Made by a program: the position numbers and the translations under genes. A stretch of 64,000 bases of DNA from Hyphomicrobiales bacterium (GTDB lineage Bacteria > Pseudomonadota > Alphaproteobacteria > Rhizobiales > Beijerinckiaceae), in assembly GCA_930633525.1 (NCBI GenBank), contig CAKNFP010000001.1:2644001-2708000 (forward strand), written 5' to 3'. Under the pieces are notes generated by a model. That model saw nothing but the letters and a program-made list of their open reading frames with translations, was not told the origin of the DNA and did no database searches. This document shows positions 45,041 through 53,648 of the stretch, piece by piece (position 1 is the stretch's first letter; every line of letters begins with the position of its first letter).

Positions 45041-45159
45041 GACTTTTCGCCCAAAGTCGGATCGTTGCGCATTGCGACCGACCGATCCCGGTATATATAG
45101 GCACAGGATTGCCCGGCAGGAAGATCTGCGGAGCAAGGGTCGACTATCGTGATTTTTTT

Positions 45160-45176
45160 GCCCAGTGTGGGCTTTT
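45160..45176 (+). promoter_or_regulatory. Hairpin with T-run in the folE leader
   Basis: GCCCA (45160-45164) pairs with TGGGC (45168-45172) over GTG, followed by TTTT (45173-45176), 24 nt before the folE ATG. The stem is short but the terminator-like form in a leader could mean attenuation. On the minus strand the same stem is followed by a T-poor sequence. Confidence 0.25.
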
Positions 45177-45199
45177 GATGATCCAGCGGGAGGCACCAC

Positions 45200-45841
45200 A
45201 TGGACGCCGTGGTTAAGTCCTTGTCCGCGCGCATGGCAGACGCCACCGCCGACAAGCCCAACATGACGCGACCAAGCCGCGAAGAGGCGGAGGCGGCCGT
45301 TCGCGTCCTTCTGCAATGGGCTGGCGAGGACCCAGACCGCGAAGGCCTGCTCGATACGCCAAAGCGTGTCGTCCGCACCTACGAGGAACTTTTCCGCGGC
45401 TATCGCGACGATCCCTCCCTTGTGCTCGACAGGGTGTTCGAGGAGGTCGCCGGCTACGACGGGCTGGTGCTCCTCCGCGACATTCCCTTCTATTCCCATT
45501 GCGAACATCACATGGTGCCGATCATCGGCACCGCGCATATCGCCTATTATCCGACGCAGGGTGTCGTCGGCTTGTCGAAGCTCGCGCGCGTCGTCGAGGT
45601 CTATGCCCGCCGCCTGCAGACGCAGGAGCGGCTGACCGCGCAGATCGGCGAGGCACTCGAGGGAACCCTGAAGCCTCGCGGCGTTGCGGTGATGATCGAG
45701 GCCGAGCATATGTGCATGTCCATGCGCGGCATCCAGAAGCAGGGCGTCTCCACCTTGACGACCCGTTTCACAGGGCTCTTCAAGGAAGATCCTGCCGAGC
45801 AGGCGCGCTTCATGAGCATGGTACGCTCGAAGGCCTCCTGA
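45200..45841 (+). CDS. folE: GTP cyclohydrolase I
   Basis: Converts GTP to dihydroneopterin triphosphate, the first step of folate (and pterin) synthesis. 213 residues. Zinc and catalytic motifs are [18 protein letters not shown] and [20 protein letters not shown], with [23 protein letters not shown] between. The first 35 residues are a non-conserved leader. The ATG at 45200 has GGGAGG a few bases upstream. hisI follows closely on the same strand, and the NifU-like gene is divergent, an arrangement I recall from Rhizobiales. Confidence 0.96.
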   Translation: MDAVVKSLSARMADATADKPNMTRPSREEAEAAVRVLLQWAGEDPDREGLLDTPKRVVRTYEELFRGYRDDPSLVLDRVFEEVAGYDGLVLLRDIPFYSHCEHHMVPIIGTAHIAYYPTQGVVGLSKLARVVEVYARRLQTQERLTAQIGEALEGTLKPRGVAVMIEAEHMCMSMRGIQKQGVSTLTTRFTGLFKEDPAEQARFMSMVRSKAS

Positions 45842-45896
45842 TCCCGTGGCGCATCAGCTCGGCCGCCCCGATCATTCTCCAACCGGATCATCCACC

Positions 45897-46325
45897 GTGA
45901 GCCAGACTTCCGGACCCGAGACATCCTTCGCGGAGCGAGGCTCCAAGGCTGAGGTCGAGGAAGGCGAGCTCCTCATGCCCGCCTTCGACGCAAACGGCCT
46001 CATCACCTGCGTCACCACCCACGCCGATACCGGCGAGGTTCTGATGGTCGCGCATATGAATGCCGAAGCACTGGCGCGCAGCATCGCGACCGGGCAAGCC
46101 TGGTACTGGTCGCGCTCGCGCCAGACGCTCTGGCACAAGGGCGATACGTCCGGCCAACTGCAGACCATCGTCGACATGCGGGTTGATTGCGACCAGGATG
46201 CCATCTGGATCAAGGTGCGCGTCGGCGGGGACGGTGGCTGCTGCCACACCGGTCGTGAGAGCTGCTTCTATCGCAGCGTGCCTCTCGGCGGCGCTTCACG
46301 ACTCCTGATCCCTACCGGGTCCTGA
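45897..46325 (+). CDS. hisI: Phosphoribosyl-AMP cyclohydrolase
   Basis: Third step of histidine synthesis, opening the adenine ring of PR-AMP; zinc and magnesium enzyme in the cytosol. 142 residues, a stand-alone HisI without a HisE domain, as usual in alphaproteobacteria. Visible are [53 protein letters not shown] (Asp triad for magnesium) and [16 protein letters not shown] (zinc Cys). GTG at 45897 was chosen; GTG 45846 is also open. It lies 55 bp after folE. Confidence 0.95.
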   Translation: MSQTSGPETSFAERGSKAEVEEGELLMPAFDANGLITCVTTHADTGEVLMVAHMNAEALARSIATGQAWYWSRSRQTLWHKGDTSGQLQTIVDMRVDCDQDAIWIKVRVGGDGGCCHTGRESCFYRSVPLGGASRLLIPTGS

Positions 46326-46422
46326 CCGGCACGTCCTGATCGTGCGGATTGCGTTGAAGCGCTTGTGAACGAATCAGTGGCAAACTGCCACGCTCCCAGC
46401 AAACAAGTCCGGGACATCAGCG

Positions 46423-47487
46423 ATGTTGGAAAGAAGCGCCTCCGAACCGAAGCGTTCTGAAGCGGCAGGTTCCACCGCCGGCGGTACCGTGCCCGGATCG
46501 GCACCCGATTCATCCGCTTTTCCCTACGGCGCGCCCTCGCGGGTGAAGCTGGGGCTCGCGCTGGGCGGCGGTGCAGCGCGCGGCTGGTCGCATATCGGCG
46601 TGATGAGGGCCTTTGAACGCAACGGCCTCATCCCGGAGGTGATCGTCGGCACATCGATCGGTGCCGTGGTCGGCGGCTGCTTCTCGGCGGGCAAGCTCGA
46701 TGTGCTGGAGGAATTCGCTCGCTCGCTCACGCGCCGACGCGTCATCGGCCTCCTGGACTTCCATCTCAATGGATCCGGCCTCATCGCCGGTGATCGGCTG
46801 AAACGCCTGCTCGACGAGAATCTCGTGGGCATCCGCGCCGAGGGCCTGCCACACCGTTACGCCGCCGTCGCCACAGAACTCGGCAGCGGCCATGAGGTCT
46901 GGCTGACCAAGGGACTGCTGACGGATATCATGCGCGCCTCCTACGCCCTCCCCGGCGTTCTCGACGCGGTCAAGTTCGGCGGGCGCTGGCTGATGGATGG
47001 GGCGCTCGTCAATCCTATTCCCGTGACGGTGGCGCGCGCACTCGGCGCCGACGTGGTCGTATGCGTCAATCTGAATGGTGATGCGCGCAGCCGCGGGGCG
47101 GTCATCCCGGTCGTTGATCCGGACGCCACCCAGAGCACCCAATCCATCATCGCCGACGCCGCCGCGAAACGGCGCAGCCTGCTCGGCCCGGTCTGGGGTG
47201 TCGCGGAACGCGTGCGTCAGTTCGCAACGCGTTCCGACGGGGTTCCCGGCATCGGAACGGTCATGGTCGATGCCTTCAACATCACGCAGGACCGGATCGC
47301 CCGCTCACGCCTCGCCGGCGATCCTCCTGACCTGATGATTTCGCCGAAGCTCAATCGCATCGGCCTGTTCGACTTCCACAAGGCGGACGAGTCGATTGCG
47401 CTGGGCGCAGAGGCCGCCGAGCGCATGATGGACGAGATCCGCGAGTATCTCGTCCAGGAATCCGCGGCCCGGCAGGCCATCGAATAG
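46423..47487 (+). CDS. Patatin-like phospholipase (RssA-like)
   Basis: A 354-residue serine hydrolase. Residues 1-38 are a poorly conserved, Ser/Pro/Gly-rich leader. The patatin core starts with GLALGGGAARGWSHIGV (oxyanion hole), then GTSIGAVVGG with the nucleophile Ser in G-x-S-x-G, and ends with the Asp in MDGALVNPIPV (DGA/G). Members cleave acyl chains of phospholipids or act on other lipids; the substrate here is unknown. It lies 97 bp downstream of hisI. Confidence 0.9.
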   Translation: MLERSASEPKRSEAAGSTAGGTVPGSAPDSSAFPYGAPSRVKLGLALGGGAARGWSHIGVMRAFERNGLIPEVIVGTSIGAVVGGCFSAGKLDVLEEFARSLTRRRVIGLLDFHLNGSGLIAGDRLKRLLDENLVGIRAEGLPHRYAAVATELGSGHEVWLTKGLLTDIMRASYALPGVLDAVKFGGRWLMDGALVNPIPVTVARALGADVVVCVNLNGDARSRGAVIPVVDPDATQSTQSIIADAAAKRRSLLGPVWGVAERVRQFATRSDGVPGIGTVMVDAFNITQDRIARSRLAGDPPDLMISPKLNRIGLFDFHKADESIALGAEAAERMMDEIREYLVQESAARQAIE

Positions 47488-47519
47488 CAGCCCCGCCGGG
47501 TCTGAGCTGGTGCGGCGCG

Positions 47520-47951
47520 TCAGGCCGTCGCGATATATTCGCGGAGGATCTGATGCTCATGCTCGACTTCCGCGAGCCGGTGCTTGACGACGTCACCGAT
47601 CGAGATGATGCCCACCAGCACCCCGTTCTCCACGACCGGAACATGCCGGAACTTGCCGAGCGTCATGATTTCCATGACGTCATTGACGAGGAAACTTCCG
47701 GTGCAGGTGCGGACATTCGATGTCATATGCGCCGAAACGGCTTCGCTGAAGGCGACAGCGCCCTCCTTGGCGAGGACCCGCACAATATCGCGTTCGGTGA
47801 TGATGCCGAGAACCTTGCGATCCGCACCGGCGACGACCAGGGCGCCGATATGCTTTTCAGCCAAGAGCTTGACGGCTTCGTCGAGCGTGCGGTGGGGCGG
47901 GATGGTGACGACATCTCCACCCTTCAAGGCGAGAATACGATCGACGGACAT
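47520..47951 (-). CDS. Two-CBS-domain protein
   Basis: A 143-residue cytosolic protein consisting of a Bateman module: CBS1 at about 12-65 (HRTLDEAVKLLAEKHIGALVVAGADRKVLGIITERDIVR) and CBS2 at about 72-130 (NDVMEIMTLGKFRHVPVVENGVLVGIISIGDVVK). Such stand-alone modules bind adenine nucleotides and regulate partner proteins. No partner can be inferred; it converges with the patatin gene. Confidence 0.92.
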   Translation of the reverse strand: MSVDRILALKGGDVVTIPPHRTLDEAVKLLAEKHIGALVVAGADRKVLGIITERDIVRVLAKEGAVAFSEAVSAHMTSNVRTCTGSFLVNDVMEIMTLGKFRHVPVVENGVLVGIISIGDVVKHRLAEVEHEHQILREYIATA

Positions 47952-48133
47952 AGCCTTCCTCCTTCCTCCAGGGACACAGGCTGCGAGAACAACCTGCGAC
48001 CACTTGTCTTAGATTGTGGGGAAAGCTTATGGAGATCGCAAGCTCCAAGCTATCGGTGATGTGTGCGTGAAATGATGCGCGACGCGCTGGACATCGCCGC
48101 GCGCTCACGCCATGCCGGCGAAACCGGCCTCAT

Positions 48134-48934
48134 TCAGCGTCGCCTGCGCGATGCCGGATCCAATAGCGGGAAGAGCAGGAACCCCGCGACAAACCCGCCG
48201 ATATGAGCTTCCCAGGCGATACCGCCATCGGCGAGGCCAAGGGGGGTGGCAGCGACCCCGAACACGATATTCACGCCGAACCAGACCGCTATGAAACTCA
48301 TCGCGCGACGATCTGTCATGATTTCCCGCCAGCTCTGTGCCTGCGCGTATTCAGCCATCCCGGGCTGATGAGCGAGCCATGGCATCCCTGGCTGGAAGAC
48401 GAAACGGCAGGCCGCCGCCATGACACCGGAGATAGCACCCGAGGCGCCGATCATCGGAATCGCGCCATAGGGGTTGAGCAGGGCATAGAATACCGCCCCC
48501 ACGATGGCACAGACTGCGAGCAGCAGGAAAAAGCGGGCCATGCCGAAGCGCCGCGCCACGGGGCTGCCGAACGCAAGCAGCCAGAGAGCATTGAAAATCA
48601 GATGGGTCCAGGAACCATGCAGGAAGGCATGGGTGATGAGCGTCCACGGCTTCGTGCCTTCCTGCAGCAGGAGCTGAGCAAGGAGGACATGCTGGCTCCC
48701 CCGCGCCGCGGCAGCCGCGAGAATGGTGTCGAGCGCGGAGGGCATGATCGCAATCGTCAGCCGGGCCGGAACGAAGGCCAAATCGACGAGGACGCGAAAA
48801 TCCGCCTCCTCGCTGATCGCCAGCCTGACGACATGGATGGCGACCAGTAGGCCGATGAGAAGAACGACCGCCAGCGGCGCATTGACCATCGGCTCGCGCG
48901 CGGGGCGATGCGGTGTGAAAGCGTTCAAGGGCAT
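48134..48934 (-). CDS. Rhomboid-family membrane protein
   Basis: A 266-residue protein with six to seven TMs. It keeps WTLITHAFLHGSWTHLIFNALWLLAFGSPV, the catalytic Ser region MIGASGAISGVMAAACRF (GASGA, with the usual G-x-S-x) and the catalytic His in WEAHIGGFVAGFLLFP, so it should be an active intramembrane serine protease. A hydrophobic N-terminal helix begins after a basic leader. The ATG at 48934 was chosen from the family start. Substrates are unknown. Confidence 0.9.
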   Translation of the reverse strand: MPLNAFTPHRPAREPMVNAPLAVVLLIGLLVAIHVVRLAISEEADFRVLVDLAFVPARLTIAIMPSALDTILAAAAARGSQHVLLAQLLLQEGTKPWTLITHAFLHGSWTHLIFNALWLLAFGSPVARRFGMARFFLLLAVCAIVGAVFYALLNPYGAIPMIGASGAISGVMAAACRFVFQPGMPWLAHQPGMAEYAQAQSWREIMTDRRAMSFIAVWFGVNIVFGVAATPLGLADGGIAWEAHIGGFVAGFLLFPLLDPASRRRR

Positions 48935-49284
48935 CCGGTTCCTTCGTCTACGGCAATTCACGCGGGTCGTCGCGGCCACGGCGTGACGGCGCATGATGGT
49001 GAAGACTTCTGGCATATTTTTTCGGACGGAAACACCATTCGCTCACAAAGCTTCCGTCATCAGCCTCCGCGCCGCGCCGCCCGCATCTTCGCAGGGCCTT
49101 TACGATAGAAATGATTATCCAGAGGTCGTAGTCGATAATATTTACGCCGCAATCCAGGTCGTTAAAATACAGAATACATTAACATAAAGCCATAATATCA
49201 ATTATGTTCTTATGAACAATCCGCCATTAATAGAAATATGCTAGAAAAACACCTGGAGGACGCTTCCTGTGCGCTCTCGTTTCC
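48935..49284. other. Divergent AT-rich intergenic region, no gene seen
   Basis: 350 bp between the rhomboid and the PilZ gene, which diverge. From about 49100 it becomes strongly AT-rich, with an inverted repeat GTTC-TTAT-GAAC near 49205. A GGAGG at about 49256 is 26 nt before the chosen PilZ ATG and would fit better a GTG at 49269 in another frame, which I could not support as a gene. Candidate promoter and silencer-binding region. Confidence 0.45.
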
Positions 49285-49947
49285 ATGTATTATCCTTCGT
49301 TGACACTGACGGATCGGCAGATGGCACGCGCAGCAACAGAAACCCCTTCCCCAACGCCGGCCGAAGACGCCGAGCGCCGACGCTTCCAGCGCTTCAAGAT
49401 CACGCTACTCGGGCGCTACATGATCGAGGCACGGCATGAGTTTCCATGCCAGACCATCGACATCTCACCCGGAGATATGCACATCCTGGCGTCGGACCGC
49501 GGCGAGATCGGCGAACATGCCGTGCTCTATCTCGATCATCTCGGTCGCATTGAAGGACATATCATCCGCCATTCAGAGCAGGGCTTCGTGATCACGATCA
49601 CGGCAACCCCGCGCAAGCGCGAGAAAATCGCAGCGCAGATGACGTCGCTGGCCAATCGCGAGCCGCTCAAAGCTCCCGAGGTCCGCCGGCATGAACGTAT
49701 GGTTCCCACCATTACCGGCATCGGGCTGAAATTGCCGGACGGAACGCGCCATGACGTCCACATCATGGATATTTCTCACTCCGGCGCTGCTTTACTCGCC
49801 AGTGTCACGCCGGAGGTCGGCTCGCCGGTTATCGTCGGCCGCACAAGTGCGAAGGTCATCAGACATTTCAATGGCGGCTTCGCCGTTGAATTCGGCGAGA
49901 TCATGGGCAAACAGGACTTGGCACGGATCATCGGCCCGGGCGCCTGA
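49285..49947 (+). CDS. Protein with two PilZ domains
   Basis: A 220-residue protein with two PilZ-like units. The first (about 32-115) starts with RRRFQRFKITLLGRYMIEAR and contains CQTIDISPGDM; the second (about 133-215) starts with RRHERMVPTITGIGLKL and contains VHIMDISHSGAALLAS. In each the R-x3-R box and the (D/N)-x-S-x-x-G element that bind cyclic di-GMP are present (first unit ISPGDM is a weaker match). It probably answers cyclic di-GMP signals, for example in motility or envelope polymers. No ribosome site is clear before ATG 49285; ATG 49321 is an alternative. Confidence 0.82.
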   Translation: MYYPSLTLTDRQMARAATETPSPTPAEDAERRRFQRFKITLLGRYMIEARHEFPCQTIDISPGDMHILASDRGEIGEHAVLYLDHLGRIEGHIIRHSEQGFVITITATPRKREKIAAQMTSLANREPLKAPEVRRHERMVPTITGIGLKLPDGTRHDVHIMDISHSGAALLASVTPEVGSPVIVGRTSAKVIRHFNGGFAVEFGEIMGKQDLARIIGPGA

Positions 49948-50205
49948 GCGCCAGGGCCGCACGGCCCAGCCCGCTATGGTGCCCGGTCCGATGCCGAAGG
50001 CATCCACGATGTTCTCGCGCTTGGCATACCCAATAAAATTGCTTAACAGCATATGCTCAGCAAAAAATACAAAAACATACATCTGATAACGATAGATGTT
50101 TCGTACTACGATATAGACAATACCAATAAAACTGCGATATCATTTTTCTTCGGTCGCAATAAATTACGAGAAATACTCGTCATTCACTAGCGTGGAGGAC
50201 GAGAC

Positions 50206-50865
50206 ATGATCCGGATATTGGGCCGAGCCAAAGCTCGTTCCCTGCGGCTCCCCCTTGCCGCTATTCTGGCAAGCTTGATCGCCCAGCCCGCTCTTCCAGT
50301 CGGGCGGCACGGGTCCCTTCCCTCCGCGAGCAATCCCGCGCCAACCACGGACAGGACGCGCGCGCCCATCGGATGGATCGACTTCTGCAAGCGCCACGCG
50401 TCCGAGTGTACGACCGACCTCGCCGAGCCAGCGAAGATCATGCTCTCGCTGGCCCGGTGGAGCGAAATGGTCACCCTCAATCGTCGGATCAACGCCGAGA
50501 TCCGCCCCTTGCCGGACACCGAGCACTGGGGCCTGGTCGAGTCATGGGACTTCCCGGACGACGGCGTTGGCGATTGCGAGGACTACGCCCTTGAAAAGCG
50601 CAAGCAGCTTGTCGCAGCCGGGCTACCTCGGCGCGCGCTGCTCATGACCGTCGTGCTGGATGAAGCCAATGCCGGCCACGCCGTGCTGATGGTGCGCACC
50701 GATCGCGGAGACTTCATCCTCGATAACAAGCGCGACGCCATCCTTCCCTGGAGCGCGACCGGCTACCGGTTCATCAAACGGGAAAGCCAGCGAGAAACAG
50801 GCTGGATCGCTTTCGGCGAGCAAGAGGGGAATGCAGCAACGGCCACGCTTTCGCCCTCAAATTAA
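50206..50865 (+). CDS. Transglutaminase-like cysteine proteinase (BTLCP), copy 1
   Basis: A 219-residue protein with a signal peptide (LRLPLAAILASLIAQPALP, cut near residue 30) and the bacterial transglutaminase-like cysteine proteinase domain. The catalytic triad is Cys in VGDCEDYALEKRK, His in AGHAVLMVRTDRGDFILDN and the Asp in the same LDN motif. WSEMVTLNRRINAEIRPLPDTEHWG is the family N-terminal motif. Such proteins of the LapG family are periplasmic, some controlling adhesins through cyclic di-GMP. A second copy follows at 50968, and the double PilZ gene lies just upstream. Confidence 0.88.
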   Translation: MIRILGRAKARSLRLPLAAILASLIAQPALPVGRHGSLPSASNPAPTTDRTRAPIGWIDFCKRHASECTTDLAEPAKIMLSLARWSEMVTLNRRINAEIRPLPDTEHWGLVESWDFPDDGVGDCEDYALEKRKQLVAAGLPRRALLMTVVLDEANAGHAVLMVRTDRGDFILDNKRDAILPWSATGYRFIKRESQRETGWIAFGEQEGNAATATLSPSN

Positions 50866-50884
50866 CAAAATAATTACAAAGAGG

Positions 50885-50900
50885 GTTAACGCGCGTTAAC
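50885..50900. promoter_or_regulatory. Perfect 16-bp palindrome between the two BTLCP genes
   Basis: GTTAACGCGCGTTAAC is fully self-complementary. It lies 19 bp after the first BTLCP stop and 68 bp before the second start. The TTAA-N6-TTAA core is close to, but one base shorter than, the CtrA box TTAA-N7-TTAA. It is a good candidate operator for a dimeric regulator. Confidence 0.45.
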
Positions 50901-50967
50901 ACATCTTGTTCCAATGCCACGGCCGTGAAAGAGTAAATGAAGCGTTATCGAGTTGGGAAACTGTGGT

Positions 50968-51603
50968 ATGGCGTTCACTCTTCGCGTCGTGGCGTTCTTC
51001 GCGTCCCTTTGCGCCGCTGCGACGTCGCAAGCCATGGCACAGAGCCGCCAGGCCTCATTGCCCAACTTTCCCATCACCCCCATCGCCCTCGAGATGGGCA
51101 ACGCCCGCGCACCGCTCGGCTGGGCCGACTTCTGCCGCAAGAACAGCGTGGACTGCGACGTGGCGGATGGTCAGGCGAAGGAAGTGATGATCACCCCGCG
51201 CAGCTGGAACCTCCTGCTTGGCATCAATGCAAAGGTGAACAAGGAGATCGAGCCTGTCAGCGACATGGATCACTGGGGCGTCGTGGAGTCCTGGGATTAC
51301 CCCACCGATGGCAAGGGTGACTGCGAGGACTATGTCCTGGAAAAGCGCCGCCGCCTGATCAAGGCCGGTCTGCCGCGGGAAGCCCTGCTCGTTACCGTCG
51401 TTCGCGACATGGAAGACGAAGGCCATGCGGTGCTCACGGTACGCACGGATATCGGCGATCTCGTTCTCGACAACAAGCGCCAGCAGATCCTGCCCTGGAC
51501 TGCCACGGGCTATCGCTATCTCAAGCGTCAGTCCGCGACCAATCCGAACCTGTGGGTCTCCCTCGGCGCGCCGGACAGCACGACGGCAACTGCGGCTCGC
51601 TGA
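50968..51603 (+). CDS. Transglutaminase-like cysteine proteinase (BTLCP), copy 2
   Basis: A 211-residue paralog of the neighbour upstream. Signal peptide is MAFTLRVVAFFASLCAAATSQAMA (cut near residue 24). Both copies share the blocks APLGWADFCRKN / APIGWIDFCKRH, the catalytic GKGDCEDYVLEKRR / GVGDCEDYALEKRK, the His motif EGHAVLTVRTDIGDLVLDN and the terminal ILPWTATGYRYLKRQS / ILPWSATGYRFIKRES. The triad is intact. Tandem duplication is clear; the copies have diverged enough to suggest different partners. ATG 50968 was chosen since the signal peptide starts there. Confidence 0.88.
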   Translation: MAFTLRVVAFFASLCAAATSQAMAQSRQASLPNFPITPIALEMGNARAPLGWADFCRKNSVDCDVADGQAKEVMITPRSWNLLLGINAKVNKEIEPVSDMDHWGVVESWDYPTDGKGDCEDYVLEKRRRLIKAGLPREALLVTVVRDMEDEGHAVLTVRTDIGDLVLDNKRQQILPWTATGYRYLKRQSATNPNLWVSLGAPDSTTATAAR

Positions 51604-51626
51604 AAGCGAGCAGAGCGCGACGATCT

Positions 51627-52157
51627 TCAATCGATCGGACTGAGATCCGTCGCGAAGCGCTTCCAGTTGCGCTGATAGCCGACCGCCGATAGCCGTAGCC
51701 GCTCGATCGCCGCTTCATCGAGCGCACGTACCACCCGGGCCGGCGAGCCGACAATAAGGCTGCCGTCCGGGAATTCCTTGCCTTCCGTGACCAGCGCGCC
51801 GGCACCGACAAGGCAGTTCGCGCCGATGCTGGCGCCATTGAGGACGATCGCGCCCATGCCGATCAGGCTGTTCGGCCCGATACGGCAGCCATGCAGGATG
51901 GCGCGATGCCCGATCGTGCATCCCTCCCCGATCTCGAGCGGAAAGCCGATATCGGTGTGAAGCACGGACAATTCCTGGATATTGCTGCCCGCGCCAATGG
52001 TGATCGCCTCGTTGTCGCCACGCAGCACCGCGCCGAACCATATGCCGACATCCTTGCCCAGAACGACATCGCCGATGACCTGGGCATCGGGCGCGACCCA
52101 GAAGCGATCGGGTGGTGGTAATTGCGGCTCTTTTTGTCCCAGTCGATACAACGGCAC
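51627..52157 (-). CDS. Gamma-carbonic-anhydrase-like hexapeptide protein
   Basis: A 176-residue left-handed beta-helix protein (family size about 175). The repeated hexapeptides run through APDAQVIGDVVLGKDVGIWFGAVLRGDNEAITIGAGSNIQE, and the three His for zinc are in LHTDIG, IGHRAILHGC (two). The GTG at 52157 was chosen because GGAGGG lies just upstream and the family starts VPLYRLG there; longer frames to 52334 add nothing conserved. It may hydrate CO2 or act as a related acyltransferase; activity is not certain from sequence. Confidence 0.9.
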   Translation of the reverse strand: MPLYRLGQKEPQLPPPDRFWVAPDAQVIGDVVLGKDVGIWFGAVLRGDNEAITIGAGSNIQELSVLHTDIGFPLEIGEGCTIGHRAILHGCRIGPNSLIGMGAIVLNGASIGANCLVGAGALVTEGKEFPDGSLIVGSPARVVRALDEAAIERLRLSAVGYQRNWKRFATDLSPID

Positions 52158-52569
52158 CTCTGCCCTCCCGCTTATGCCCGCCCGCAAACCGGATGTCGGA
52201 CGATTCCTGAAATCTAGAGCATCGGAACGAGGGGTGTGAAGCGCCTTTCGGGACATCCGAGCCCGACCAACCGGTTGTACGGTCGTTTGCTCTCCCGGTG
52301 ACCGCCTTGAAAGTGGGGCTGCCGCCTGTCTCACAATCCAGGATTAGCAAAGATCAGCTTAAGAGTTCCGCAAGCGCGAGCCAGCATGATTGCCTTGCGC
52401 GCTGCCGAAGCGCGCTGGCCGGACCTGGAGCAACACGACCACACCCCTCTATCCCCGGCAAGAGAAGCGAAAGCGTTCTCTATCAAGGAAACATTAAGCA
52501 TCAGAGCAAATGATGGTTCATCATGAGTTCCGCGATCTGTGGGCTCGCGCCACAGGCGGAGATGTCACC
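52158..52569. other. Divergent intergenic region, no gene seen
   Basis: 412 bp between the gamma-carbonic-anhydrase-like gene and the plus-strand gene at 52570. It holds a 10-bp palindrome CAACCGGTTG (52268-52277) as the only notable motif. Reading frames in it lack ribosome sites or conserved content. Confidence 0.4.
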
Positions 52570-53310
52570 ATGGCTAAGGCGGCCATTTTCGCGGCGCTTC
52601 TGCATGCTCCACCGCAAAGGCGACGCTCCGCCGACCGCACCGTGCTGGCCTTCATGGGCGCAACCATCGCGGGATTGGGGGCGGCCACTGGCATCGCCCT
52701 TGCTCTTGCCGCCGCTAAACCAAAGCCCCTGCCGAATCTCGTCCACTACCAGATAGGGAATACGGCACTGACCGCGCCCCGGGAGTGGCTGCGCGCGCCG
52801 GTTGCCGATGCAGGGCGGATAGAACGTCTCGAACTGATCATCGACTGGCCACGGAATCCGGCAGTTCCACGAGAAGGCGATGCCGCAGACAGCCGCCTGC
52901 TCGATCGTTCGGTGCTGATTTCATTGGGAACTGCCGATCCCCTTTCAGCGCCCATCGAACGCCTGAACAGGGTCTACAGCCGCTTCGTCGAGGCGAAGGC
53001 TGAGCCCGGTCCCGCAGGGCTGATGGCCTACAGATTCAAGGCTGGCTCGCGCTATGACAACGAACGTCTGCTCGTGACCGCGGAGGGCTTCACCACGACG
53101 AATGGCGAAGCCTTTTTCGCGCGTTGCCCTGAAAAAGATGGCGCACAGCAGGGCTCACCGACGGACTTGTGCACGACGACACTGCATATCGGCATGCTGG
53201 ATGCGGTGGTCCGCTTCAGCCCGGGCCGCCTTAGCGAATGGCCGCATCTCGCCGATGGGGTGACGCGGATCGTATCTACCCTGATCCACGGACAAGCGCG
53301 CCTGCCATAG
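52570..53310 (+). CDS. Membrane-anchored protein of unknown function
   Basis: A 246-residue protein with one N-terminal membrane segment (LAFMGATIAGLGAATGIALALAAA, about 25-50) and a soluble periplasmic domain of about 190 residues with two Cys (FFARCPEKDGA and TDLCTTTLH) that may form a disulfide. Conserved-looking parts are APREWLRAP and RLELIIDWP. The ATG at 52570 has GGAG 8 nt upstream; an earlier in-frame ATG at 52510 is not better. I do not recognise the family and see no operon partner. Confidence 0.65.
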   Translation: MAKAAIFAALLHAPPQRRRSADRTVLAFMGATIAGLGAATGIALALAAAKPKPLPNLVHYQIGNTALTAPREWLRAPVADAGRIERLELIIDWPRNPAVPREGDAADSRLLDRSVLISLGTADPLSAPIERLNRVYSRFVEAKAEPGPAGLMAYRFKAGSRYDNERLLVTAEGFTTTNGEAFFARCPEKDGAQQGSPTDLCTTTLHIGMLDAVVRFSPGRLSEWPHLADGVTRIVSTLIHGQARLP

Positions 53311-53360
53311 CGAAACCGCGGCCCGGCAAGCATGCCACTCCCGCGCGGAGCTTCCGCCTG

Positions 53361-53573
53361 TCAGTCCTCCAGATCGGCGTCTAGGATCGCCATCTGGAAG
53401 CTGTAGGACTTGTCGCCGTCTTCGTCGTCGAGGAACAGCACGCCCAGGAATTCCTCGCCGACATAGACTTCGGCGGAATCCGTCTTGCGTGGGCGCGCAA
53501 CGACCCTGATGGATTGATTGGCGAAAGTGCGGCGCAGAAAACGCTCGATCTTCGCGAGTTCGGTCTTGTCCAT
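53361..53573 (-). CDS. DUF3126 protein
   Basis: A 70-residue protein of the DUF3126 family, small, acidic and conserved in Rhizobiales (KIERFLRRTFANQSIRVVARPRKTDSAEVYVGEEFLGVLFLDDEDGDKSYSFQMAILDADLED). No function is known. It precedes... the cysE gene lies just downstream on the same strand in the direction of transcription's end order: cysE (54491-53649) is transcribed first, then this gene 75 bp later, so both may share a transcript. Confidence 0.9.
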   Translation of the reverse strand: MDKTELAKIERFLRRTFANQSIRVVARPRKTDSAEVYVGEEFLGVLFLDDEDGDKSYSFQMAILDADLED

Positions 53574-53648
53574 CTTATGGCCTCTAAAGCTCGACGATCC
53601 AGGTCACCGCCTTGCCACGCATGAACCCGGAGAGCAAGAAGGACTGGC

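Noticed and set aside
50885..50900. CtrA binding site
   Set aside because: TTAA spacing is 6, not 7, and the site is a perfect palindrome, unlike typical CtrA boxes.
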